The translations under genes were made by a program, and so were the position numbers. From assembly GCF_900110035.1 (NCBI RefSeq), contig NZ_FOCF01000001.1:620001-684000 (forward strand): DNA of 64,000 bases, written 5' to 3'. The DNA comes from Sphingomonas gellani (lineage in GTDB: Bacteria > Pseudomonadota > Alphaproteobacteria > Sphingomonadales > Sphingomonadaceae). Below the pieces are notes generated by a model. It had not been told where the DNA came from. It was given only the letters and a program-made list of their open reading frames with translations, and did not search any database. Shown piece by piece: positions 53,361 through 61,732 of this stretch. Positions within the stretch are counted from its first letter, which is position 1; every line of letters starts with the position of its first letter.

Positions 53361-54743
53361 ATGATGGGCATGGCCAAACCTCAAAAGCGTTACGTGTGTC
53401 AGTCGTGCGGATCGGTGACGTCGCGGTGGCAGGGGCAATGTGTCGACTGCCAGGGCTGGAACACGCTGGTCGAGGAGGCGGCGGTTGTCGCGACGCCGTT
53501 CCAGGCAAAGCACAATCTGCAGGGTGGCGGCCGCACGATCCAGCTGAGCGGGCTGAATGCGGAGGTCACGTTACCGGATCGCATGACGACCGGCATCGCC
53601 GAACTCGACCGCGCGCTCGGCGGCGGCTTCGTGGAAGGATCGGCGACGCTGATCGGCGGCGATCCGGGTATCGGCAAATCCACGTTGCTGCTTCAGGCGG
53701 CGGCCCGGATGGCGTCGGCGGGCAGGGGCGTCGCGTACGTGTCGGGAGAGGAGGCGGCGGATCAGGTACGGCTGCGCGCCCGCCGGTTGGGTCTGGGGGA
53801 CGCGCCGGTTCAGCTTGCCAGCGCGACCTCCACCCGTGACATTCTGACCACCCTGTCGCTTGGCACGCCGCCCGCGCTGCTGGTCATCGACTCGATCCAG
53901 ACCATGCATTCCGACCTGATCGAGGGTGCGCCCGGCACGGTCAGTCAGGTCCGCGCCTCGTCACAGGAACTGATCCGCTTCGCAAAGGAACGCGGCACCG
54001 CGCTGGTGCTGGTCGGCCATGTGACCAAGGATGGCTCGATCGCCGGGCCACGCGTGCTGGAGCATATGGTCGACACCGTGCTGTCGTTCGAGGGCGAACG
54101 CAGCCACCAATACCGCATCCTTCGCGCGATCAAGAACCGGTTCGGCGGCACGGACGAGATCGGCGTCTTCGCGATGCAGGCGGAAGGCCTGACGGAGGTC
54201 TCGAACCCGTCCGCATTGTTCCTGACCCACCGGGACGAGGGCGTGACGGGTGCGACCGTATTCCCCGCGCTGGAAGGGACCAGGCCGGTGCTGGTGGAGA
54301 TCCAGGCACTGGTGGTGCGGCTGGCATCGGGGGCGACGCCGCGACGGTCGGTGGTCGGCTGGGATTCCGGAAGGCTCGCCATGGTCCTGGCCGTGCTGGA
54401 GGCTCGCTGCGGCCTCTCCTTTTCCTCGGCGGAGGTGTATCTGAACATCGCGGGCGGATACCGCGTGCAGGACCCGGCCGCCGACCTCGCGGTGGCGGCG
54501 GCGCTGGTGTCCGCCCTGTCGGAGCGTCCGGTGCCGGCCGACGCGGTCGCGTTCGGAGAGATCGCGCTGTCGGCGGAGATCCGGCCGGTCGCCCATGGAC
54601 AGCTGCGCCTGAAGGAGGCGGCAAAGCTGGGGTTCGAGCGGGCACTGGTGCCGTCCGCCATGGCCAGCGAGAAGGATACGTTGCGGTTGACCGGCTTCCG
54701 GACGTTGAACCAGTTCGTCGATCACATGCTCGGCCGTGGCTGA
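53361..54743 (+). CDS. radA: DNA repair protein RadA
   Basis: A 460-aa RecA-like ATPase promoting branch migration in recombination. An N-terminal zinc finger (Cys13, Cys16, Cys27, Cys30) is followed by Walker A GGDPGIGKSTLL, Walker B ALLVIDSIQTM and the RadA-specific KNRFGGTDEIG motif. The C-terminal Lon-protease-like domain contains the GGYRVQDPAADLAVA region. Three ATGs lie together (53361, 53364, 53370); the third, giving MAKPQKRYVC, would equally match the family. Confidence 0.96.
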   Translation: MMGMAKPQKRYVCQSCGSVTSRWQGQCVDCQGWNTLVEEAAVVATPFQAKHNLQGGGRTIQLSGLNAEVTLPDRMTTGIAELDRALGGGFVEGSATLIGGDPGIGKSTLLLQAAARMASAGRGVAYVSGEEAADQVRLRARRLGLGDAPVQLASATSTRDILTTLSLGTPPALLVIDSIQTMHSDLIEGAPGTVSQVRASSQELIRFAKERGTALVLVGHVTKDGSIAGPRVLEHMVDTVLSFEGERSHQYRILRAIKNRFGGTDEIGVFAMQAEGLTEVSNPSALFLTHRDEGVTGATVFPALEGTRPVLVEIQALVVRLASGATPRRSVVGWDSGRLAMVLAVLEARCGLSFSSAEVYLNIAGGYRVQDPAADLAVAAALVSALSERPVPADAVAFGEIALSAEIRPVAHGQLRLKEAAKLGFERALVPSAMASEKDTLRLTGFRTLNQFVDHMLGRG

Positions 54744-54821
54744 GCGGGCTGGACGGCCGAGCGAGGGCGGATTGCCGGCGGGACTAGCGGGCCGTCCCCC
54801 ATCGCCCTATCTGCGCACTCC

Positions 54822-55385
54822 ATGGGCCTGACCGCACTCGACATGCTCGTGCTCCTTGCCGTGATCGGCGGGGCGGCAATGGGCTTCCTTCGCGGCTTCG
54901 TCACGGAAGTGCTGTCGCTGTTCGCCTGGGTCGCGATCACGGCCGCGTTGAAGCTGTTTCACATCCCGCTCAGCCAGGCCTTGAGCAAGACGGTCGGCAC
55001 CGTGTCGGGCGCGGCCGTGCTGGCCTTCGCGATCATCGCTGGCGTGACCTATTTCGGCGGGCGACTGGTCGCGCGGGCGATCGGGGCGCGGACGCGTACG
55101 TCGATCCTCGGCCCGGTCGATCGCGCACTGGGATTGGGCTTTGGCGCCATCAAGGGATTGCTGCTCGCCAGCCTGGCCTTTCTGCTGGTCGCGCTGGTGG
55201 TCGATACCGCACGCGGCGGCGCGGCGCGGCGTCCCGAATGGATGACGGCATCGCGAACCTACCCGCTGCTGAACAACACCAGCGCCGGGATCGCCGATTT
55301 CGTGGACCGTCGCCGGCGCGGCGAGCCGGTGTTCGGTGCGCGCCCGGCCGCCACGCCGGACAATGGCGCGGGGAGTTCCGAATGA
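54822..55385 (+). CDS. CvpA-family membrane protein
   Basis: A 187-aa protein with four predicted helices: LDMLVLLAVIGGAAMGFLRG, then a second hydrophobic stretch, then AAVLAFAIIAGVTYFGGRLVARAIG and LGFGAIKGLLLASLAFLLVALV. These are the colicin V production (CvpA) family marks. The C-terminal tail is hydrophilic and Pro/Ala-rich. In E. coli CvpA affects envelope stress tolerance and lies before purF; here it is the first gene of an operon with an Fe-S scaffold-like gene and a potassium antiporter. Its stop overlaps the next start as ATGA. Confidence 0.87.
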   Translation: MGLTALDMLVLLAVIGGAAMGFLRGFVTEVLSLFAWVAITAALKLFHIPLSQALSKTVGTVSGAAVLAFAIIAGVTYFGGRLVARAIGARTRTSILGPVDRALGLGFGAIKGLLLASLAFLLVALVVDTARGGAARRPEWMTASRTYPLLNNTSAGIADFVDRRRRGEPVFGARPAATPDNGAGSSE

Positions 55386-55828
55386 GCCTGGCCGTGCCCC
55401 CGCCGGAGGTGATCCGGCTGACCGCGCAGAACCCCTTCACAGAGCGGCTTCAGAATGCGCAAGGGTCCAGCGAAAAGCGGTCGCCACTGTGCGGCAGCAG
55501 GATCGTCGTCGACGTCAACCTGGACGATGACGGGCGCGTCGCCGAAGTCGGGATGCGCGTAAACGCCTGCGCATTCAGCCAGGCCTCCGCCACCCTGCTC
55601 GCGCGCAATCTGGTCGGCCGGTCTGCGGAGGAACTCGCCCAGGCGCGCGATGCGATGGCCGGTTGGATGGCGGGCGATGGCGTCGCCCCGAACTGGCCGG
55701 ATATCCACCATCTCGATCCCGAGCGGCTGAACGCGGTGCGTCGCCAGTCGGTCCAGCTGGCGTTCCAGGCTGCGGCGGAGGCGGCCGAGCAGGCGGCGGC
55801 CAAGGTCCCGGCAAAGCAGCCGGGTTGA
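55382..55828 (+). CDS. IscU/NifU-like iron-sulfur scaffold homologue lacking one ligand
   Basis: A 148-aa protein with the IscU-like order: SPLCGSRIVVDV (first Cys) and RVNACAFSQASATLLARNLVGRSAEEL (second Cys). Where the usual third ligand sits in an RxxC segment before the last helix, this protein reads VRRQSVQLAFQAA, with no cysteine. It might bind a cluster with a partner's help, or serve another role. No isc or suf genes are adjacent. The ATG overlaps the cvpA stop, and its own stop shares one base with the antiporter start (TGATG). Confidence 0.75.
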   Translation: MSLAVPPPEVIRLTAQNPFTERLQNAQGSSEKRSPLCGSRIVVDVNLDDDGRVAEVGMRVNACAFSQASATLLARNLVGRSAEELAQARDAMAGWMAGDGVAPNWPDIHHLDPERLNAVRRQSVQLAFQAAAEAAEQAAAKVPAKQPG

Positions 55829-57576
55829 TGGAGCACACATCCTCGCTGGTGCGCGACGGCGCGATCCTGCTCGGCGCAGGGTTGCTGTGCGTGATGTTGT
55901 TCCGGCGCATGGGGTTGGGGGCGACGCTCGGCTATCTGGTCGCGGGGGCACTGGTCGGGCCGCACGTGCTGTCGCTGGTGGGCGGTGCCGAGAGCAAGAT
56001 GGGCATCGCCGAATTCGGCATCACCCTTCTGCTGTTCATTGTCGGGCTGGAACTGAACCCGACCCGGTTGTGGCGGATGAAGGAGGATATCTTCGGGCTC
56101 GGTCTGATACAGGTCGTGGCCTGTGGCCTGGCGCTGACCGCGATGGTCTGGATTGCCGGCTTTTCCACCGCGGCCGCCTTCGCGCTCGGCCTGCCGCTGG
56201 CGCTGTCGTCCACGGCGCAGGTGCTGCCCATGCTGCAATCGGCCGGGCGCCTGCGAACCCCGTTCGGAGAGCGCGCCTTTTCGATCCTGTTGTTTCAGGA
56301 CCTGTCGATCGTGCCCCTCATCACGATTGTGGCCGCGTTGTCGCGCAATCCGGCGCAGCAGAGCGGCCCGCCGGGCTGGCAGTTGGCGATCCACACCGTT
56401 CTCGCGATCGTCGGCCTGGTGCTGGCCGGCCGTTTCATCCTGCGCCCGCTGTTCCGCCTGATCGGCCGATTGGGGGAACGCGAGTTGTTCGTGTTCGCCG
56501 CGCTGTTTACGGTGGTCGCCGCCGCTGCGGTGATGGAATTGCTCGGCCTGTCCACGGCGCTCGGCGCGTTCATCGCGGGCGTGATGCTGGCCGACAGCCC
56601 ATACCGTCACGAACTGGAAGCGGACGTGGAGCCGTTCCGGTCCGTCCTTCTCGGCCTGTTCTTCCTTGCGGTCGGCATGTCGCTCGATCTGCCCGCGATC
56701 GCGGAGCGTCCTGTGTTCGTGCTGGCAACCGCGGCCGCGCTGATCCTGGTCAAGACTGGCGTCATCACCTTGGTCGGGCTGGCGTTCCGGATGAAGTGGC
56801 GTCAGGCCTTCGCGCTGGGCGTGCTGCTCAGCCAGGGCGGCGAGTTCGGGTTCGTGCTGTTCGCACAGGCGCAAAACGGGCTGTTGATCGCGCCGGACGC
56901 GGCCAGCCTGTTCGGCGCCGTCATTACCTTGTCGATGGCGACCACCCCGTTCCTGATGGCCGCCACAAAGCGCCTGCGATCGGAGCCGCTGGTCACCGGC
57001 ACGGAGGAGCGGGACGGGCCGAAGGTCGACGGCGCGAACGCGATCATCGTCGGCTATGGCCGCTTCGGCCAGACGGTCGCGCAGATGCTGCATGCGCAGG
57101 ATGTGCCCGTCACCCTGATCGACACCGACATCGAGATGATCGACATCGCCGGCGAGTTCGGCGCGAAGGTCTACTACGGCGACGGCACGCGCGTGGACCT
57201 GCTACGTCAGGCCGGCGCGGCGGAGGCGGAGCTGATCTGTTTCTGCGTGGATGGCGATCAGCTGGACCCCGGAATGCTGGAGGGCGTGCACGAGGCATTC
57301 CCGGATGCCACCATCTTCGTCCGCGCCTTCGACCGGCGCGCCGTCATCAAGCTGCGCGATGCGCCGATCCGCTATGTCGTGCGCGAGGTTCTCGAATCAG
57401 CGGTCGCCATGGCGCGCATGGCGCTCAGCAGTCTGGGCGTCGAGCAATCGGCGATCGAACAGGCGGAGCACGCCTACCGACGCCGCGACCGTGAGCGGTT
57501 GAAGGTGCAGTTGGAGGGCGGCGACATCCTTGCGGCGCGCAGCCTTGTTCAGGGCGGCAGGATCGGGGAGCGATGA
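55828..57576 (+). CDS. CPA2-family potassium/proton antiporter with RCK domain (Kef-like)
   Basis: A 582-aa protein with about twelve helices (LGYLVAGALVGPHVLS, LLLFIVGLELNPTRLW, ALSSTAQVLPML, SKGGEFGFVLF-like LSQGGEFGFVLFAQAQ) and then a cytoplasmic TrkA-N/RCK domain beginning ANAIIVGYGRFGQTVAQ with GYGRFG as the nucleotide loop. This is the KefB/KefC arrangement. Such systems export potassium in exchange for protons under electrophile stress. The glutathione-sensitive details are not checkable here. It overlaps the DUF423 gene by ATGA. Confidence 0.92.
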   Translation: MEHTSSLVRDGAILLGAGLLCVMLFRRMGLGATLGYLVAGALVGPHVLSLVGGAESKMGIAEFGITLLLFIVGLELNPTRLWRMKEDIFGLGLIQVVACGLALTAMVWIAGFSTAAAFALGLPLALSSTAQVLPMLQSAGRLRTPFGERAFSILLFQDLSIVPLITIVAALSRNPAQQSGPPGWQLAIHTVLAIVGLVLAGRFILRPLFRLIGRLGERELFVFAALFTVVAAAAVMELLGLSTALGAFIAGVMLADSPYRHELEADVEPFRSVLLGLFFLAVGMSLDLPAIAERPVFVLATAAALILVKTGVITLVGLAFRMKWRQAFALGVLLSQGGEFGFVLFAQAQNGLLIAPDAASLFGAVITLSMATTPFLMAATKRLRSEPLVTGTEERDGPKVDGANAIIVGYGRFGQTVAQMLHAQDVPVTLIDTDIEMIDIAGEFGAKVYYGDGTRVDLLRQAGAAEAELICFCVDGDQLDPGMLEGVHEAFPDATIFVRAFDRRAVIKLRDAPIRYVVREVLESAVAMARMALSSLGVEQSAIEQAEHAYRRRDRERLKVQLEGGDILAARSLVQGGRIGER

Positions 57577-57902
57577 ACATGCTCGGCATATTGGCGGCGC
57601 TGTCCGGGGCCCTCGCGGTGATAGCCGGGGCCTTTGGCGCGCACGGTGCCGAGGCCAAGGCGGCGGAGCTGTTCCGCACGGGCGGCCATTATCAGCTCGT
57701 CCATGCCGTCGCTGCGCTGGTCGCGATGCGGCTGGACGCGAGGGGGCCGGGCTGGCTGTTCGTTGCTGGCGGCGCCCTGTTCGCCGGGTCGATCTACCTG
57801 TTGGCGCTCGGTGGCCCGCGCTGGCTCGGTCCAATCACGCCGATCGGTGGCGCGTTGATGATCGCCGGCTGGCTGTGGCTGGCCTGGAGCCTGCGCGCCT
57901 AG
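57573..57902 (+). CDS. DUF423 (YgdD-like) small membrane protein
   Basis: A 109-aa protein with four hydrophobic helices. The first contains ALSGALAVIAGAFGAHG, the hallmark of DUF423, followed by GGHYQLVHAVAALVAMRL and the C-terminal ITPIGGALMIAGWLWLAW. Function is not known in any organism I am aware of. It is the last gene of the cvpA operon, coupled to the antiporter by an ATGA overlap, and it converges on the DUF2256 gene with one base between the stops. Confidence 0.88.
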   Translation: MNMLGILAALSGALAVIAGAFGAHGAEAKAAELFRTGGHYQLVHAVAALVAMRLDARGPGWLFVAGGALFAGSIYLLALGGPRWLGPITPIGGALMIAGWLWLAWSLRA

Positions 57903-57903
57903 C

Positions 57904-58044
57904 TCAACGCTTGTTCCGACACGCGTCGGAGCAGTAGACGACGTTGTCCCAGTCCCTCGCCCATTTCTTGCGCCAGGCGAACGGGCGTCCGCATGCAAGG
58001 CAGGTCTTGGTCGGCAGGTCGCGCTTGTCGACGCCGTTGGGCAT
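57904..58044 (-). CDS. DUF2256 zinc-ribbon microprotein
   Basis: A 46-aa protein that is easy to miss. Two CxxC-type pairs ([15 protein letters not shown], then [10 protein letters not shown] at the end) give the four zinc ligands Cys15, Cys18, Cys38 and Cys42. The FxWRKKWxRDWDxVxYCSxxC pattern is DUF2256. Function unknown. Its ATG shares one base with the aroB stop (TGATG), so it is translated after aroB. Basic charge suggests nucleic-acid binding, but this is a guess. Confidence 0.85.
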   Translation of the reverse strand: MPNGVDKRDLPTKTCLACGRPFAWRKKWARDWDNVVYCSDACRNKR

Positions 58045-59144
58045 CAGAGCGGCTGTTCGTCCAGGAACGCCTCCACGTCGGCAAGATCGACGGTGCGATC
58101 CAGGAAGGTCTGGCCGATCCCCTTCGCCAGCAGGAAGGGCAAAACACCGCCGCTCGCCTTCTTGTCATACCGCATCAGATCGACCAGCTGGGCACCGCTG
58201 GCCGTGATACCCGTGGCGGCCACGCCGTCCGGTAGACCGACCGCCGCCAGATGCGCCGCGACCCGACGTGCATCCTGTCCCGAACAGAGGCCGTGCCGGG
58301 CCGAATAGGCAAAGGCGAGCGCGCATCCCGCCGCCACCGCCTCACCATGCAGCAACCGATCGGAAAACCCGGCCTCCGCCTCCAGCGCATGGCCGAAGGT
58401 GTGGCCCAGGTTGAGCAGTGCGCGGGTGCCGTTGGTTTCATGCTCGTCGGCGGCGACGATCCGCGCCTTGCTGGCGACCGCATGGGTGATGGCGTGGTTG
58501 CGCGCCTCCGCGTCGCCGGCGATCAGCCCCGCGGCGTTGTGCTCGCACCATTCGAAGAACGCGAAATCGTCGATCAGCCCGTATTTCACGACCTCGGCAT
58601 AGCCGGCGCGGACCTGACGGGCGGGCAAGGTGTCCAGGACGTCCGGATCGATCAGCACCAGCGCTGGCTGGTGAAAGGCACCGATCATGTTCTTGCCAGC
58701 GGGCGTGTTGATGGCTGTCTTGCCGCCTACGGAGCTGTCGACCTGTGCCAGCAGCGTGGTGGGAATCTGCACGAACCGGCATCCGCGTTTCAGGATGGCG
58801 GCGGCAAAGCCGACAAGATCGCCGATCACGCCGCCGCCCAGCGCGATCACATGATCCTGCCGCTCGACCCCCAGCGTCAGCAGCTGGTCGCACAGGTCCG
58901 CCAGCACGGCCCAGCTCTTGCTGCCCTCACCCGGCGGAAGGACGATCGCTTCACTGGACATCCCCGCGCCGGATAACCCTTCGCGCAGCGCGTCGAGGTG
59001 ATGCCGGACATTCTCGTCGGTGACGATCACCAGCCGGCGCCCCGCGGCCAGCGGGCCGAGATGATCCGCCGCGCGCCGCAACAACCCGCCCTGGATCAGG
59101 ATGGGATAGGTCCGGTCGCCCAGCGCCACGTTCACCGTCTTCAT
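58044..59144 (-). CDS. aroB: 3-dehydroquinate synthase
   Basis: A 366-aa NAD- and zinc-dependent enzyme converting DAHP to 3-dehydroquinate, step two of the shikimate pathway. Key text: [41 protein letters not shown], and the metal-ligand regions [12 protein letters not shown] and [10 protein letters not shown]. Length is normal. It is coupled to aroK upstream (ATGA overlap), the classic aroKB order, and to the DUF2256 gene downstream. Confidence 0.97.
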   Translation of the reverse strand: MKTVNVALGDRTYPILIQGGLLRRAADHLGPLAAGRRLVIVTDENVRHHLDALREGLSGAGMSSEAIVLPPGEGSKSWAVLADLCDQLLTLGVERQDHVIALGGGVIGDLVGFAAAILKRGCRFVQIPTTLLAQVDSSVGGKTAINTPAGKNMIGAFHQPALVLIDPDVLDTLPARQVRAGYAEVVKYGLIDDFAFFEWCEHNAAGLIAGDAEARNHAITHAVASKARIVAADEHETNGTRALLNLGHTFGHALEAEAGFSDRLLHGEAVAAGCALAFAYSARHGLCSGQDARRVAAHLAAVGLPDGVAATGITASGAQLVDLMRYDKKASGGVLPFLLAKGIGQTFLDRTVDLADVEAFLDEQPL

Positions 59145-59680
59145 GCGCCGATCGCCTCCATGATCCTGGAGACCGTGGCCTCGTGCGGGGCCTTCTGGCT
59201 TGCCACCCGATAGGGCGCAAGCGCGTAGATCGGGTTCCTGACGCGGGCGAGCTCCGTCAGAACCTGCAACGGATTGCGCCCGCGCAGCAGGGGGCGCGTG
59301 TCACGGCGACTGACGCGTTCGGCCAACACGGCCGGGGGCGCGTCCAGCCAGACGGCGATGGATTGCTCCAGGATCAGCTGCCGCGTCTCGTCCTGAAGGA
59401 AGGCGCCGCCGCCGGTCGCAATCACCTTTGGCGTGCCGTCGACCAGGCGGGCGATGACCCGTCGCTCGCCGTCGCGGAAATACGGCTCGCCAAACCGATC
59501 GAAGATTTCCGCGATGGTCATTCCGGCCGCGCCCTCAATCTCCACATCCGCATCGACGAAGGGCAGGCGCAGGCGGGCGGCGAGTCGGCGGCCCACCGTG
59601 GACTTGCCGACGCCCATCAGCCCGATCAGCACGATCGGCTGGCCCGTCCAGGGCTGTGCTGGGTTCCGGCTTTGCAACAT
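59141..59680 (-). CDS. aroK: shikimate kinase
   Basis: A 179-aa P-loop kinase phosphorylating shikimate. Walker A is GLMGVGKSTVGRRLA. The shikimate site includes the Asp in FVDADVEIE, FGEPYFRDGERR and IATGGGAFL. RDTRPLLRGRNP is the lid. It heads the aroKB-DUF2256 operon, read away from the small membrane peptide at 59764. Confidence 0.96.
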   Translation of the reverse strand: MLQSRNPAQPWTGQPIVLIGLMGVGKSTVGRRLAARLRLPFVDADVEIEGAAGMTIAEIFDRFGEPYFRDGERRVIARLVDGTPKVIATGGGAFLQDETRQLILEQSIAVWLDAPPAVLAERVSRRDTRPLLRGRNPLQVLTELARVRNPIYALAPYRVASQKAPHEATVSRIMEAIGA

Positions 59681-59763
59681 GGGTCGGGCGCTATACTAGG
59701 CGGGGCGGGCCCGGCAACCGTCCGGGATGCCGCTGTGTCCCCGAGTTCAAGGTTTCCTGTCCC

Positions 59764-59898
59764 ATGTCCCGCCTCCTCATCAGCGTCATTGTCCTTTTGG
59801 TGGTGGTCGTGGGTGCCCTGGTCCTGCTCGGTAGCCGCGCGCACGAAGTACCCCAGACGCAGGTCGAGAAGGCGGTTTCGCTTGGCAATCTGTCCTAA
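59764..59898 (+). CDS. 44-aa single-helix membrane peptide
   Basis: A short gene coding for one transmembrane helix (about residues 4-22, LLISVIVLLVVVVGALVLL) followed by a polar tail that ends SLGNLS. I do not recognise a family. Support comes from the typical membrane-peptide layout and from the overlap of its last 17 bases with the start of the downstream exported protein, which suggests translational coupling. The start has only a weak AAGG about twelve bases upstream. The gap to aroK (59681-59763) holds divergent promoters that I cannot place. Confidence 0.6.
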   Translation: MSRLLISVIVLLVVVVGALVLLGSRAHEVPQTQVEKAVSLGNLS

Positions 59899-61732
59899 GC
59901 GCCACGCCGCGGTCGCGGCGCTGGCCCTGGGCGCGGTGGCGCTGCCGGCGATCGGAATCGGTCAGGAACGCCCGGAATCGATCCTGCCGCCCGGTTTTGG
60001 GGAGCCAAGCCCGCCGCCGGCCACGCGTCCTGCGCCACGACCCTCGCCGACGCCCGGCACCCCCGTGCCCAGCGCGCCCTCCGCGCCGGGGGCGGCGCCG
60101 GTCGTGCCGGCCGCCCCGTCGCCGAGCACGGCGGTCGTGCAGCCACTGCCGCCCGAATACCCGGTAACGTCGAACGAGCAGGACGCGGAGACCCCTGCGC
60201 CGACGATCGACCCACAGACGCTGGCCGAGTATGAGATGCCGGCTGCCGCCCGGCGTTCGCTGGCCATGGTCGGGCCCACGGGTGCGGCAGAGGGCGGGTT
60301 GCCGTCGGACGCCTTTGCCGGCGCGGATGGGCGCTATTTGGAACAACTGATGCGGCGCCTGGCCGCCCCGCTGCCGTCGCGCTGGATGTCGATCCTGCTC
60401 CGCCGGACCCTGTTGTCGACCGTGGAGACGCCCAAGCGGGTCAACGGCGCCGATTTCGCGGCAGAGCGTGCATGGCTGTTGCTGCGCATGGGCGAATCGG
60501 TGGCGGCGCGCGCGTTGGTACAGAACGTCGACACGGCGAACTACACCCCAAAATTGTACGATGTCGCGATGAACGCGATGCTGGCCACAGGCGATCCCGC
60601 CGGACTGTGCCCGTTACAGCCGCGTGCGGTCGTCCTGTCGCCGGCACGCAGCTGGACCCTGGCGGGCGCCATGTGCGCCGCGCTCACCGGGCAGGCGGCG
60701 GACGCGCGCAGCCTGCTGGCGCAGGCCCGCAAGCGGCGAGTGGCGACCGGCATCGACCTGCAACTGACGCAAAAGGTGATCGGCGCCGGCCCCGGCGGCC
60801 GGCAGATGATGACCATCGAGTGGGCGGGCGTGGACCGGCTGACGGCCTGGCGCTTCGGCCTTTCGACCGCGATGGGCGTGGCGATCCCCGACGACATGAT
60901 GGCGAGCGTGGGTACGCAGGCGCTGTACTGGCGCGCGCTGTCGCCCGCCGTGGCGCCTGCCGACAGGTTGTCCGCAGCGGAGGGAGCGGCGGCGCAGGGC
61001 GTGCTTTCGAACGCCGCGCTGGTGGATCTGTACGGCGCCGTCGATCAGGCCGACGACGCGCCGTCCGCCGCCGCAGCGGTCGCCGCCGACCTTCGCACCG
61101 CCTTTACCGGCGACCGCGCGTCCGCCCGGCTGTCGGCGCTGCGCCAGCTTTGGGGTACGCAGACGGGTCGGGTACCCTATGCCCGGCTGGTGCTGACCGC
61201 GCATGCGGCGGCGCGCGCGCCGATCCAGGCGGGCAGCGCGGATGCCGATCGGCTGATCGCATCGATGCTGTCCGTCGGGATGGACCGCACCGCTGCACGC
61301 TGGCGCGGAGCGGTGGAGGCGGGCGGCGACGGATGGGCGATGTTGCAGCTGTCCGACCCGGACCTGTCCCGCCGGCTGACCTATCGCGATCTGGCCGGTT
61401 ACACGGGGCAGGGCGACGCCGCGTTAAAGCAGCGCCTGCTCTTCGCCGGACTGGCTGGTCTCGGCCGACTGGCCCCGGCGGATGTCGAGCGGGCGGCGGA
61501 GGCGCTGGACGTGCGCATCGGTGCGGAGAACGCCTGGACGCGCGCCTTGGACCGCGCGGCGATGGCTGGCCAGCCCGGCACGGTCGTGGTGCTGGCGGCA
61601 CTCGGCATGCAGACCGGGTCGTGGAAGGGCGTCCCGCCGGAAATGCTGTACCGGATCGTCGGCGCGCTGCGCTCGGTCGGGCTTGGCGGGGAGGCCCGGA
61701 TGATCGCGGCAGAGGCCCTCGCGCGGGCGTGA
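59882..61732 (+). CDS. unknown exported protein with proline-rich N-terminus
   Basis: A 616-aa protein of unknown function. The proposed TTG start (59882) gives a signal sequence (AAVAALALGAVALPAIGIG) preceded by GAAGGCGG as ribosome site. Residues 30-100 are a low-complexity Pro/Ala/Ser stretch, and the rest is Ala-rich helical, with LLRMGESVAARALV and DARSLLAQARKRRV suggesting TPR-like or other helical repeats. No catalytic motif seen. It overlaps the membrane peptide upstream and the recombinase downstream (GTGA), so the three are coupled. A periplasmic scaffold role is possible but unsupported. Confidence 0.75.
   Translation: MAICPKRHAAVAALALGAVALPAIGIGQERPESILPPGFGEPSPPPATRPAPRPSPTPGTPVPSAPSAPGAAPVVPAAPSPSTAVVQPLPPEYPVTSNEQDAETPAPTIDPQTLAEYEMPAAARRSLAMVGPTGAAEGGLPSDAFAGADGRYLEQLMRRLAAPLPSRWMSILLRRTLLSTVETPKRVNGADFAAERAWLLLRMGESVAARALVQNVDTANYTPKLYDVAMNAMLATGDPAGLCPLQPRAVVLSPARSWTLAGAMCAALTGQAADARSLLAQARKRRVATGIDLQLTQKVIGAGPGGRQMMTIEWAGVDRLTAWRFGLSTAMGVAIPDDMMASVGTQALYWRALSPAVAPADRLSAAEGAAAQGVLSNAALVDLYGAVDQADDAPSAAAAVAADLRTAFTGDRASARLSALRQLWGTQTGRVPYARLVLTAHAAARAPIQAGSADADRLIASMLSVGMDRTAARWRGAVEAGGDGWAMLQLSDPDLSRRLTYRDLAGYTGQGDAALKQRLLFAGLAGLGRLAPADVERAAEALDVRIGAENAWTRALDRAAMAGQPGTVVVLAALGMQTGSWKGVPPEMLYRIVGALRSVGLGGEARMIAAEALARA

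Noticed and set aside
54751..54797. GGACGGCC/GGCCGTCC inverted repeat after radA as a terminator
   Set aside because: The eight-base arms are separated by 31 bases and no T run follows; expected by chance in sequence of this GC content.
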